Source: a virus. Taken from it: 23,644 nucleotides of DNA. This document shows positions 13,979 to 21,412 of the stretch, piece by piece; position 1 is the first letter of the stretch, and every line of letters begins with the position of its first letter. Under the pieces are notes generated by a model. That model ran no database searches. It saw nothing but the letters and a program-made list of their open reading frames with translations, and had not been told where the DNA came from. The position numbers were made by a program, and so were the translations under genes. The stretch lies in IMG/VR virus record IMGVR_UViG_3300007351_000200, positions 1-23,644 of that record; one strand, written 5' to 3'.

Positions 13979-14216
13979 TGGATTATTCGAGGTTGGTGGA
14001 GCAATTTTTCTTTCTATGAACTGTCGTCAAATATACAAAGATAAGTGCACGAGAGGTATTTCTCCACTTCCATTTATTTTTTATACCTCTTGGGGATATT
14101 GGAACCTTTTTTATTACCCCAATATCAATCAATGGTATAGTTTTTATGGTGGTATAGGAGTAGTTGCTGTAAACACTGTTTATCTCTTTCAACTTTGGTG
14201 GTATAGAGGGAAGTAA
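13959..14216 (+). CDS. Small three-helix membrane protein with a PQ-loop-like segment
   Basis: An 85-aa hydrophobic protein with about three transmembrane helices. RQIYKDKCTRGISPLPF (residues 23-39) resembles the PQ-loop motif of SemiSWEET-type transporters (PQ-x-KxxxxxxxSxLSF), with the Pro replaced by Arg. YTSWGYWNLFYYP follows. SemiSWEETs are three-helix units that dimerise into a sugar pore, so this size fits one repeat. The gene overlaps its upstream neighbour by 20 bases, with AAGGA 9 bases before the ATG. Transport function is speculative; a phage inner-membrane protein is the safe description. Confidence 0.72.
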   Translation: MNSDLINGLFEVGGAIFLSMNCRQIYKDKCTRGISPLPFIFYTSWGYWNLFYYPNINQWYSFYGGIGVVAVNTVYLFQLWWYRGK

Positions 14217-14435
14217 ATGACTGAGAAGGAAAAAGAAGAATTGGTGTTGGAAACAATTGATTTGTGTATTGGATTAGAAGGTTCTGCATCATTTGATATG
14301 ATGAAAAAGATACAACCAAAATTAGTACCAACACCAGAATTTCATCCTTGGGTTGTATCCACATTAATGAAATTATTAGATACTAAAGTGTTAGAATGGG
14401 CTTCTTTAGGTGGATTGAAACGGAAAAGCAAATAA
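14217..14435 (+). CDS. Small unknown protein
   Basis: A 72-aa helical, initially acidic protein (MTEKEKEELVLETIDLC) ending in a basic tail (GGLKRKSK). It begins on the base after the upstream stop, and its TAA overlaps the next ATG (TAATG), a typical coupled arrangement. No motif recognised. The overall shape could be a small winged-helix or four-helix DNA-binding protein, but no helix-turn-helix can be asserted. Confidence 0.65.
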   Translation: MTEKEKEELVLETIDLCIGLEGSASFDMMKKIQPKLVPTPEFHPWVVSTLMKLLDTKVLEWASLGGLKRKSK

Positions 14436-14668
14436 TGTCCAAGATAACATTTTACTATCAGTGTTATTTGGAAAAGAGTATTGATGTTGGTTTTGTATCT
14501 CAGATGAGTTTTATACCAGAAGAATTTGCCAAAAAAGGAATGTTGTTGAAATTAAAAGAAGATGATGGAAGTTGGAATAATGGTTGGAGAGTTAGAGAGG
14601 TTTATGGAGAAGGAGTGACATGGGAAGAACTGAAACTTAGAGAGTGGAGATTAGGAGATTTAAATTGA
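14435..14668 (+). CDS. Small unknown phage protein
   Basis: A 77-aa protein from ATG 14435 (an upstream in-frame ATG at 14396 would overlap the previous gene much more). It contains MSFIPEEFAKKGMLLKLKEDDG and NGWRVREVYGEG, a pattern shared by many small phage proteins of unknown function with an IPEKFA-x-x-GxxLKLK core. The stop TGA overlaps the ThyX TTG start. No catalytic motif is visible. Confidence 0.7.
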   Translation: MSKITFYYQCYLEKSIDVGFVSQMSFIPEEFAKKGMLLKLKEDDGSWNNGWRVREVYGEGVTWEELKLREWRLGDLN

Positions 14669-15459
14669 AAATCACTTCTTATGAAAGAATTCCAGTATTA
14701 GATCATGGCTATGTTGAGTTAATTGAGAGTTGGGGATCTGATGAAAGGATAATTGAAGCTGCCCGTATGAGTACCGACAAGGGGTTTCTCGGTTGGGGTC
14801 CCAAGTATGTTTGCGATAAATGTCGTGTTGAAGGCGTAGAAGGGTTGGAAACATGTATTGAAGGTTCGTGTTTGGGAACTGTGAAGCGGGTAGAAGGAGA
14901 TGAAAAACTTCTCAAGTATTTGTATGAACACAAACATGCCACCCCATTTGAAATGGCAGGAGCAGTATTTGAAATACAAGCTCCCATCATGGTCTTCAGA
15001 GAATGGCATCGACATAGAACTCAGAGTTACTCAGAACTTTCGGCTAGGTATACTTCACTTCCTAATGTTAATTATGTTCCTACTGTTGAACGATTGATGT
15101 TAAATAGTAAGACAAATAAACAGGCAGGAACTATTAAAGGCGCTGATGAATTGACTGAGGAAGGCGCGCGAGCTTATATTTGGGATTTGGAATGTGAATA
15201 TAAGGATCAAGAAGAGTTTTATCAGAGATCATTAAAGATGGGTGTTCCCAAAGAACTAGCCAGAGTTCATATTGGTGTTGGACGATATAGTAGAATGAGA
15301 GCGCAGGCTAATTTGAGAAATTGGTTAGCATTTTTGACTTTAAGAATGGCTCCAGATGCCCAATGGGAAATTCGTCAATACGCAAATATAGTAGGGGAAC
15401 AGCTTTCCAAACTATATCCAAGAACGTGGGAATTATTTAGTAGCGGAAGATCAAAGTGA
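14665..15459 (+). CDS. thyX: Flavin-dependent thymidylate synthase ThyX with a Cys4 insertion
   Basis: ThyX makes dTMP from dUMP using FAD, NADPH and methylenetetrahydrofolate. The signature RHRTQSYSELSARY is present within FREWHRHRTQSYSELSARYT, and the C-terminal NLRNWLAFLTLRMAPDAQWEIRQYA region is typical. An extra segment near residues 45-75 carries CDKC and, 12 residues on, CIEGSC. This looks like a four-cysteine zinc knuckle inserted before the DEKLLKYLYEHKHATPFE core, and it is not part of the standard enzyme. The start is TTG 14665, 7 bases after AGGAG and overlapping the upstream TGA. The ATG at 14644 lies before that ribosome-binding site. It supplies T for replication and makes no hydroxymethyl-dUMP unless its chemistry has changed. 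Confidence 0.93.
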   Translation: MKITSYERIPVLDHGYVELIESWGSDERIIEAARMSTDKGFLGWGPKYVCDKCRVEGVEGLETCIEGSCLGTVKRVEGDEKLLKYLYEHKHATPFEMAGAVFEIQAPIMVFREWHRHRTQSYSELSARYTSLPNVNYVPTVERLMLNSKTNKQAGTIKGADELTEEGARAYIWDLECEYKDQEEFYQRSLKMGVPKELARVHIGVGRYSRMRAQANLRNWLAFLTLRMAPDAQWEIRQYANIVGEQLSKLYPRTWELFSSGRSK

Positions 15460-15533
15460 ATATTAAAATGGTGGATTCTTAAAAATCAGATAAAAGAACA
15501 AATGTTGGGAAGATAATATTTAAGAGGAGGTTA

Positions 15534-15562
15534 TTGACGTATTTTAGTAGGTTGGTTGAAAT
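15534..15562 (+). promoter_or_regulatory. Possible promoter upstream of csrA
   Basis: TTGACG (15534-15539) and TGAAAT (15557-15562) are separated by 17 bases inside the 149-base gap before csrA, giving a sigma-70-like match of 5/6 and 4/6. The same TTG also opens a 15-codon frame after GAGGAGG, so a leader peptide is an alternative reading. The gap contains five GGA triplets, including two at the csrA ribosome-binding site, which could be CsrA targets. Confidence 0.35.
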
Positions 15563-15608
15563 TCATGTACAACGATGTTAAGAAATTTTAGGATTAGGAG
15601 ATTTGAAT

Positions 15609-15968
15609 ATGTTGATACTTACGAGGTATGTAGGTGAGAAGATTATGATTGGTGATGATTTGGCAATTGAGGTTGTAGACGCAACTCCAAGTCGTGGATC
15701 TATGTTGGTTAAGTTAGGATTGTCTGCCCCTACTTGTCCATTAGATATAATGTCCAAAATAACTACTCCAATTTATTCTGGAGAGAGACTTTATTTTGGT
15801 AAAGATATTTTTGTTGAAGTAGTAGACGCATATCCATATAGAAATAGAATCCAAATCAGACTTGGTATAGAAGCTCCAAGAACTGTCACGGTTCATCGTC
15901 AAGAAATTTGGGACAAAGTTAAGAATGGAGAGGCAAATGAAGCAACTCAGCCAAGTAGCGCTAAGTAA
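15609..15968 (+). CDS. csrA: Tandem (double-length) CsrA-like RNA-binding regulator
   Basis: A 119-aa protein made of two CsrA-like repeats; ordinary CsrA is about 60 aa. Repeat 1 begins MLILTRYVGEKIMIGDDL and has the RNA-contacting L4 and R6, but its strand-5 region (APTCPLDIMSKI) lacks the VHRxEI Arg. Repeat 2 (GERLYFGKDIFVEVVD ... APRTVTVHRQEIW) keeps VHR but its first strand (TTPIYSG) has lost Leu/Arg. In CsrA dimers each RNA site uses strand 1 of one chain and strand 5 of the other, so this chain would retain one composite site. ATG 15609 follows AGGAG. It probably binds GGA motifs in phage or host mRNA. Confidence 0.88.
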   Translation: MLILTRYVGEKIMIGDDLAIEVVDATPSRGSMLVKLGLSAPTCPLDIMSKITTPIYSGERLYFGKDIFVEVVDAYPYRNRIQIRLGIEAPRTVTVHRQEIWDKVKNGEANEATQPSSAK

Positions 15969-16992
15969 TTTACGAAACAAAGCTATTGTATCTAAGAAGA
16001 GCGATCTCCAAAAGGTTGAATCTTTTTATACCATTCCATCTAATCCCAAAATTAGAGAGTTATTAGCTCGTTTGGTAATGCAGGAAGCATTAGAAACAGT
16101 TAATGCTTTTGGATTTCACCCTCAATCATTAGATGATAGGGAGAATTTTGTTTTAACTCCAATTGAAAAAGAGTTAGACATTTATGAAATTATTGATGGA
16201 TGTTGCGATGTAGATTATGTTGTTAGAGGAGCTCTAGTTGCTATGGGTGTTCCTGATGAACCTCATATCAATGAAGTTTGCAGAGCAAATGATGAAAAGT
16301 TTCCAAATGGTGAAGCTATTTTAAATGAAGTTGGGAAGTACCAGAAACCACCAGGATGGAAACCCCCAGATCATGAGAAAGTTAAGAACTCTGTCAATAA
16401 GATTGATCTCTTGGAGTTTTCAAATAAGTTACTTGGCAAAGAAAAGTTTACAATGTTTCTTACCAAGCCGTTTTCTCAATGGGCTTTTATAGGATTTGAA
16501 ATAGATGGAGTTTGGTATAACACTGCTGAGCAGTGGATGATGGTTTGTAAAGCAAGTCATTTTGGTGATGAAGAATCTTTAAAGAAGATTATGGAAGCTG
16601 ATCATCCTGGAGAACAAAAGAGACTAGGAAGATTAGTGAAAAACTTTAATAAAGAAGAATGGGAAAAGTATGCTAGGGATTACGTGACAATTGGAAATCT
16701 TGCCAAGTATTCACAAAATTCTGAAGCAAGAGAAGCTTTGTTTGCTACTGCTGGTACAACATTAGTTGAAACAAATCCTAATGATTCTATTTGGGGTATT
16801 GGATTATCTTCTGATGATCCAGAAGCTTGGGATAGAAATACTTGGAAGGGATTAAATTGGTTAGGTGAGGTATTAACTTATGTTAGGGATTTTTTGATGG
16901 AAAAGGAACGAGAAGGTAAATTAGAAGAATTAACCGAGCAAATTAGATTGGGTGAATATGAAACGAGGGGTTTCTTCTCCGGAAGCGTATAA
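15937..16992 (+). CDS. MazG-like nucleotide pyrophosphohydrolase fused to a NADAR domain
   Basis: A 351-aa two-domain protein. Residues about 35-145 look like an all-alpha MazG/HisE-type NTP pyrophosphohydrolase: LARLVMQEALETVNAFGF, then EKELDIYEIIDGCCDVDYVV (paired acidic metal ligands), CRANDEKFPNGE and GKYQKPPGWKPPD. From about 155 on is a NADAR/YbiA-like domain: KPFSQWAFIGFEIDGVWYN, TAEQWMMVCKASHFGD, KRLGRLVKNF and DSIWGIGLSSDDP. NADAR proteins hydrolyse ADP-ribose-type glycosidic linkages, and some reverse guanine ADP-ribosylation of DNA. ATG 15937 follows GGAG by 6 bases; ATG 15925 has no such site. The gene overlaps csrA by 32 bases. Fusion calls are firm; substrates are not known. Confidence 0.85.
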   Translation: MKQLSQVALSNLRNKAIVSKKSDLQKVESFYTIPSNPKIRELLARLVMQEALETVNAFGFHPQSLDDRENFVLTPIEKELDIYEIIDGCCDVDYVVRGALVAMGVPDEPHINEVCRANDEKFPNGEAILNEVGKYQKPPGWKPPDHEKVKNSVNKIDLLEFSNKLLGKEKFTMFLTKPFSQWAFIGFEIDGVWYNTAEQWMMVCKASHFGDEESLKKIMEADHPGEQKRLGRLVKNFNKEEWEKYARDYVTIGNLAKYSQNSEAREALFATAGTTLVETNPNDSIWGIGLSSDDPEAWDRNTWKGLNWLGEVLTYVRDFLMEKEREGKLEELTEQIRLGEYETRGFFSGSV

Positions 16993-18430
16993 GTTATTTC
17001 ATGATGGCATAATTGTTCTTTCCGAAATTGAAGCAAATGGAATAAAAATAGACACAGAACTGCTGAAAAGCACTATAAAGGCAACAGCAGATAAAGTTAA
17101 GGAAATAAAAGAAGAGTTACAGACATCTGAAGTTTGGAAAGTTTGGAAAGAACATTATGCAGACAAAGCTAATATAGGCAGTGGTCAACAATTAGCACAT
17201 GTGTTGTTTGACATAATGAAGATCAAGCCAGTTGTTTTTACAGAAAAAGGAAGTTTATCTGATTTAGGTTTTGGGAAGATATCTGATGGTTTATATTATA
17301 AACCAAGCACATCAGAAAAAGCATTACAGGATATAGACCACCCTTTCGTTCGAAGATTGTTTGATATGAAAGGGTATGAAAAGGTTGGTGGAACATTTCT
17401 AAAAGGAATTAAGAGAGAGTTGGTGGATGGGTTTATACATCCATTCTTCGACTTGCATACGGCCAGAACGTTTAGATCTTCATCCAAATTCCCTAATTTC
17501 CAAAACATACCTAAACGTGATAAGGAAATGGCCGAGGCCATTCGTAAGCTTTTTATTCCTAGAGAAAAGGGATGGCATTTTTGGGAAACTGACTTTAAAG
17601 GCGCTGAAGTAGTAACTGCCAGTTGTGTAACTGGAGACAGAGCTCTCAGAGCATATGTGTCTGATAAAAATAAGGACATGCATCGTGATACAGGTGGAGA
17701 TTTATTTTTACTTCCAAAAGATTCGGTCAAAGGTGATTTAAGACACATATCTAAAAACCAGTTTGTGTTCGCAGAGTTTTATGGAAGTTATTACAAATTA
17801 ACGGCCAAGGCTATTTGGGATACTATTTGTAGAGAGAAAAAGTTATTTGTTCCAGGAACTGAAATTCACATTAAAGATCATTTAGCAAGTAAGGGAATTT
17901 CAGAAGGCGGTTTATTTAGACATGATGAAGATCCTGAAGCTGGCACGTTTGAGTATCATGTAAAGGAAGTGGAAAGAATATTCTGGCATGAAAGATTTCC
18001 AGAATATACCAAATGGAAAAAGAAGTGGTTTGAACAATATCAAAAAGAGGGTGGGTTTAGAACTGTAACAGGTTTTTGGATTGAAGGACCACTAACCAAA
18101 AATGCAGTTTTGAATTATCCAATTCAAGGACCAGCTTTCCATTGTTTGTTATGGTTCTTAATCAATATGCAAAAATGGCTTCGTAAAAATAAGATGAGAA
18201 CAAAGCTGGTAGGACAGATTCATGACTCTTGTGAAGGTAATAGTCCTCCAGATGAAATTCAAGATGTTTTAGGCAAGGCTAATGAATTAGTTACGGTAGA
18301 TCTTCCTAAACATTTTTCTTGGATTACTGCTCCAATGAGTGTAGAAGTAGCTGTAGCTCCTCCTGATGGTTCATGGTTTGATATGAAAGAGTGGAAGTGT
18401 TTTGATGGTGTTTGGAAACTTGCAGCTTAG
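16958..18430 (+). CDS. Family A DNA polymerase, polymerase domain only
   Basis: A 490-aa replicative polymerase subunit holding thumb, palm and fingers but no nuclease domain. Motifs, numbered from the GTG at 16952: TARTFRSSSKFPNFQNIP (169-186), motif A WETDFKGAEVV (catalytic D214), motif B RHISKNQFVFAEFYG (264-278) and motif C GQIHDSCEG (catalytic H424-D425). Motif B has one residue more between Lys and Tyr-Gly than E. coli Pol I, as I recall for SPO1-like phage enzymes. The N-terminus (EAYKLFHDGIIVLSEIEANGIKID) aligns just past the exonuclease domain of ordinary Pol A, matching the end of the protein at 12214-13446. It overlaps the MazG-NADAR gene. No strong ribosome-binding site precedes ATG 16958. 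Confidence 0.92.
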   Translation: MKRGVSSPEAYKLFHDGIIVLSEIEANGIKIDTELLKSTIKATADKVKEIKEELQTSEVWKVWKEHYADKANIGSGQQLAHVLFDIMKIKPVVFTEKGSLSDLGFGKISDGLYYKPSTSEKALQDIDHPFVRRLFDMKGYEKVGGTFLKGIKRELVDGFIHPFFDLHTARTFRSSSKFPNFQNIPKRDKEMAEAIRKLFIPREKGWHFWETDFKGAEVVTASCVTGDRALRAYVSDKNKDMHRDTGGDLFLLPKDSVKGDLRHISKNQFVFAEFYGSYYKLTAKAIWDTICREKKLFVPGTEIHIKDHLASKGISEGGLFRHDEDPEAGTFEYHVKEVERIFWHERFPEYTKWKKKWFEQYQKEGGFRTVTGFWIEGPLTKNAVLNYPIQGPAFHCLLWFLINMQKWLRKNKMRTKLVGQIHDSCEGNSPPDEIQDVLGKANELVTVDLPKHFSWITAPMSVEVAVAPPDGSWFDMKEWKCFDGVWKLAA

Positions 18431-18451
18431 TATCTAAAAAGGGGAAATATT

Positions 18452-19453
18452 ATGGGGTTGTATCAGACTCATCGTCCTAGAGATTTAGCAGATGTTAAAG
18501 GCCAAAAAGAGGCTGTAGGGATAATTAGAGGTCATTTAGAAAGAGGAGTATTTCCTCCAGCTACTTTATATTATGGTCCTTCTGGAACAGGTAAAACAAC
18601 ACTGGCTCGTTATGTTTGTAAAGAGCTAGGTTGTAAGCCTCCTAATTTACAATTGGTAAACGCTGCTGATGATCGTGGAATTGATACGGTGCGTTCAATT
18701 CGTGATAAGATGGGATCAGCACCATTGATGGGTAAATATCGTATCTGGATATTTGATGAGTGCCATCAATGGACAAGTCAAGCGCAGTCTGTATTATTGG
18801 AAATGTTAGAAGATGCTCCCGATCATGTAAAGTTTATGTTATGTACAACTGATCCACAGAAGCTTCTTCCAACTATTCGTGGCCGATGTGCTGAAATCAA
18901 AACCAAAGAATTAGATGAAGATGATTTGTATCAAGCTTTATTAAGTGTTTGTTTGAAGGAAGAAAAGTTAGATCTAAGTAAAAGAGTTGTTAAGAAAACT
19001 CCTGAAGAAAAGGTATTGAGATTAATTGCTGAAAAGGCTGAAGGATCTGCTAGAGCGGCAATTCAAAGATTAGATGATATTTCAGGGTTAAAGACAACTG
19101 AAGAGCAACTTAGAGCGATAATGTTAAAGGATGTTAAGAGTTGGTCTAAGTCTATTGCTCAACTTTTAATTGATCCTGAAAAGACAGTTTGGGCAGATGT
19201 GGCAGAGCAGTTGAAGGGTAAGACTAATGATGAAGCTGAAAGTATTCGCCAACAGATAATGGGATGGGCTAATTCAGTATTGTTAGATCAAGGTATTCCA
19301 AAGTGGGCAATTAAACAAGGTAAGAAGTTTGCTCCAAATCAAAAGAGAATGGAAAGGGCGCATAGGATTTTAGAAATATTTGAGTGTCTTGGCCCATATG
19401 ATGGTGGATTACATAGATTAACAAGGTTTTGCTATGAGGCTTGTAACAGCTAA
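18452..19453 (+). CDS. AAA+ clamp-loader ATPase (DnaX/RFC-like)
   Basis: A 333-aa ATPase that would open and load the sliding clamp. It begins YQTHRPRDLADVKGQKEAV, the classic RFC/DnaX N-terminus. It carries Walker A GPSGTGKTT (42-50), Walker B IWIFDECHQ (98-106), sensor 1 in FMLCTTDPQKL and an arginine-finger-like TIRGRCAEI. A helical C-terminal domain (residues about 190-330) replaces the clamp-loader collar. The zinc module of bacterial DnaX is absent. The start ATG follows AAAAGGGG. It is 22 bases downstream of the polymerase gene and partners with the clamp-like protein at 10750. Only one loader subunit is visible, suggesting a homo-oligomer or a second subunit outside the window. Confidence 0.9.
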   Translation: MGLYQTHRPRDLADVKGQKEAVGIIRGHLERGVFPPATLYYGPSGTGKTTLARYVCKELGCKPPNLQLVNAADDRGIDTVRSIRDKMGSAPLMGKYRIWIFDECHQWTSQAQSVLLEMLEDAPDHVKFMLCTTDPQKLLPTIRGRCAEIKTKELDEDDLYQALLSVCLKEEKLDLSKRVVKKTPEEKVLRLIAEKAEGSARAAIQRLDDISGLKTTEEQLRAIMLKDVKSWSKSIAQLLIDPEKTVWADVAEQLKGKTNDEAESIRQQIMGWANSVLLDQGIPKWAIKQGKKFAPNQKRMERAHRILEIFECLGPYDGGLHRLTRFCYEACNS

Positions 19454-19800
19454 TGTTTAAATATTTTTTAAGTACTCCTTGTTGTGCTACTTGTAAGCAC
19501 TGGTATAGAAAATATGATTGGGGTGATTATCTTTTATCTGGAGAAGGATATTGTAATGCAGTTGGGTATCAGGGAGATAACAGAAGAACACCATTACTAA
19601 TGATTACACCAAAGCGAGACACAACCCCAATTAGATTAAAAACATTGTCTGATTTTTGTTGTAGCGACTATGAAATTCATTGGTTGGGAAATATTATAGA
19701 GAGGCAAAAGTTTTGTTACGAGAGACATGGAGTAAAGGATGGTGATTATTGTGATTTATGCGGTTGCCAAAGTGTAGGAAATAGGTACAAACCAAAATGA
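19453..19800 (+). CDS. Cysteine-rich putative zinc protein, unknown function
   Basis: A 115-aa protein with several Cys pairs: TPCCATCKHW near residue 9, GYCNAV, FCCSDYEI, KFCYERH and CDLCGC near the C-terminus. This suggests two small zinc-binding modules. There are no recognisable enzyme motifs. Its ATG overlaps the clamp-loader stop (TAATG) and its own stop overlaps the next start (ATGA), so it belongs to the same translational unit. Context suggests a replication accessory, without further support. Confidence 0.72.
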   Translation: MFKYFLSTPCCATCKHWYRKYDWGDYLLSGEGYCNAVGYQGDNRRTPLLMITPKRDTTPIRLKTLSDFCCSDYEIHWLGNIIERQKFCYERHGVKDGDYCDLCGCQSVGNRYKPK

Positions 19801-20330
19801 AAGATGATCAAATCAGTATTTCGACTATTGATAAATACAAGTTGGATGACGAACTTGTAATACAAGCAGATTTGTATGATGAGTATGCAAAGAAATTAGG
19901 GGAAGCCAGAGCAGATTTAGAAGATGCTAAAAATGAAGTTAAAGTCAGGGAAGACGACTATGATATAGAGTGCGCAAAAGTAGATTTACAAGTTCGCAAA
20001 AATCCAAAGAATTTCGGGTTAGATAAGTTGACAGAGCCAGCAATAAAGTGTATAATATTACTAGATTCTAACGTTACTACTGCTAGAAAAGCTTTATATG
20101 ATGCAAGGCGAGAAGTTGTTGATTGTTTAAGATTACATGGTGCTCTTGACGCTATGGTGGGAGCGTTAGATTATAAGAAAAGATCATTAGAAGATTTAGT
20201 TAAACTGAGGTTGGCCAATTATTATTCTGAGCCAAGATTACCAAAAGGAAAGGAGGACATTCGGTCTGAGATCCAAGATTCAAAAAGAAAGAAAATGTAT
20301 GATAGTAAACTGAAAGAAAAATCTGATTAA
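19797..20330 (+). CDS. Coiled-coil protein, unknown (replication/recombination context)
   Basis: A 177-aa, highly charged helical protein. Residues about 25-65 (YAKKLGEARADLEDAKNEV) and 90-140 (ARKALYDARREVVDCL, DYKKRSLEDLVKLRLANYY) are predicted coiled coils. The C-terminus is Lys-rich. It overlaps the previous gene as ATGA. Its place between replication genes and the ssDNA-binding protein/recombinase could suit a recombination mediator or loader of the UvsY kind, but no sequence motif confirms that. It is followed immediately by an inserted GIY-YIG homing endonuclease. Confidence 0.7.
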   Translation: MKDDQISISTIDKYKLDDELVIQADLYDEYAKKLGEARADLEDAKNEVKVREDDYDIECAKVDLQVRKNPKNFGLDKLTEPAIKCIILLDSNVTTARKALYDARREVVDCLRLHGALDAMVGALDYKKRSLEDLVKLRLANYYSEPRLPKGKEDIRSEIQDSKRKKMYDSKLKEKSD

Positions 20331-20337
20331 ATGTTCT

Positions 20338-21390
20338 ATGTCTAAATTTATGTCTATTATGAATGACAATGATTGCTATGTGTATTGTTTGTTAGATTCT
20401 AGTAAACCAGGTATATATAAATATTCTGGTTTGGATTTTCAATTTGACTACGAACCTTTTTATATAGGAAAAGGGAAGGGTAAAAGACTATTTGTTCATG
20501 AATTAGATGTTCTTACTGGTAAAGAAAAGAATGTTTTAAAAAGAAATAGAATTCAGAATATAATAAGTTCTGGAAAGTTTGTAATTAGTTGTTTCTTGAC
20601 AGAAAATTTATCTTGTAAGAGAGCATTGAAGTTAGAAGTTAGATTTATTAAGCAAATTGGAAGAATAATTACTGGTGATGGCCCATTGACTAACTTGACT
20701 GAAGGCGGAGAAGGTTTTGATAGTGAGACTTGTAGTAGGATATGTAAGAGAAGTCTTGAAAATGGAACACATCCATTTCTAAGTGATAAAATTAGAAAAA
20801 TGACCAGTGATAGAATGCTTGAAAAAGTTTCTAAGAATAAACATCCATTTCAAGATCCGGCAATCAGAAAACTAACTACTGAAAGTACTAAAGATATTCT
20901 TACTGAGAGAAATAAAAGACAACTAGAGGATGGAACTCATATATTTCTGAATAAAGAATTTAGAGATAAAGATTTAGAAAGATTTAGAAATGGAACACAT
21001 GCTCTACAAAGACCTCAAACTAAAGAAGCTTGCCGCGTATCTAGGGAAGATGCTTTAGCTAAAGGCATTCACGCATTTCAAAACCCAGTAAATATAACAA
21101 ATACTATTAAAAGAACAATCCAGAGGAATAAAGAAGAGCTTGAAAATGGCAAACATCCATTTCAAAGAGCAGATTTTTACTCCAAGAGAAAGGAAAAGAA
21201 TGATTTAAAACTTAAACAAAAGTATGAACATATGATGCCATATGTAAATACAATTAAACAGTGGTTAAAAGAAGGTTGGACTTTAAATGCAATATGTGAT
21301 AAAATCACAAAAATGAAGATATCACCATTAAAATGGTATCATCAAAAATTGAAAAGATTTTTAGATTCTATAACTATGTTAAATGCCTAA
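20338..21390 (+). CDS. GIY-YIG homing endonuclease with six HPF-type repeats
   Basis: A 350-aa endonuclease. The N-terminal catalytic domain has YVYCLLD (residues 14-20), FYIGKGKGKRLFVHE (41-55), a likely catalytic Glu in ALKLEVRFIKQIG (96-108) and Asn in LTNLTEGGEG. A middle region follows with repeats centred on His 145, 169, 201, 221, 245 and 273: NGTHPF, NKHPFQ, DGTHIF, NGTHAL, KGIHAF, NGKHPF. These resemble the small DNA-binding modules of phage homing enzymes. The C-terminus (TIKQWLKEGWTLNAICDKI) looks like a helix-turn-helix. It lacks a good ribosome-binding site and sits between two replication genes, as expected for a mobile endonuclease. Confidence 0.85.
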   Translation: MSKFMSIMNDNDCYVYCLLDSSKPGIYKYSGLDFQFDYEPFYIGKGKGKRLFVHELDVLTGKEKNVLKRNRIQNIISSGKFVISCFLTENLSCKRALKLEVRFIKQIGRIITGDGPLTNLTEGGEGFDSETCSRICKRSLENGTHPFLSDKIRKMTSDRMLEKVSKNKHPFQDPAIRKLTTESTKDILTERNKRQLEDGTHIFLNKEFRDKDLERFRNGTHALQRPQTKEACRVSREDALAKGIHAFQNPVNITNTIKRTIQRNKEELENGKHPFQRADFYSKRKEKNDLKLKQKYEHMMPYVNTIKQWLKEGWTLNAICDKITKMKISPLKWYHQKLKRFLDSITMLNA

Positions 21391-21412
21391 AATTTATGAA
21401 AGGTCTGAAAAA

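Noticed and set aside
14665-15459. ThyX as a dUMP hydroxymethylase supplying hmdU
   Set aside because: The signature motif is that of an ordinary ThyX, and the known phage hydroxymethylases are ThyA-type, so no sequence reason supports altered chemistry.
12214-18430. Split inteins or an intron separating the two polymerase pieces
   Set aside because: The exonuclease protein ends MGISYE and the polymerase begins MKRGVSS, with no intein blocks, no Cys/Ser+1 junction logic and no homing enzyme in between.
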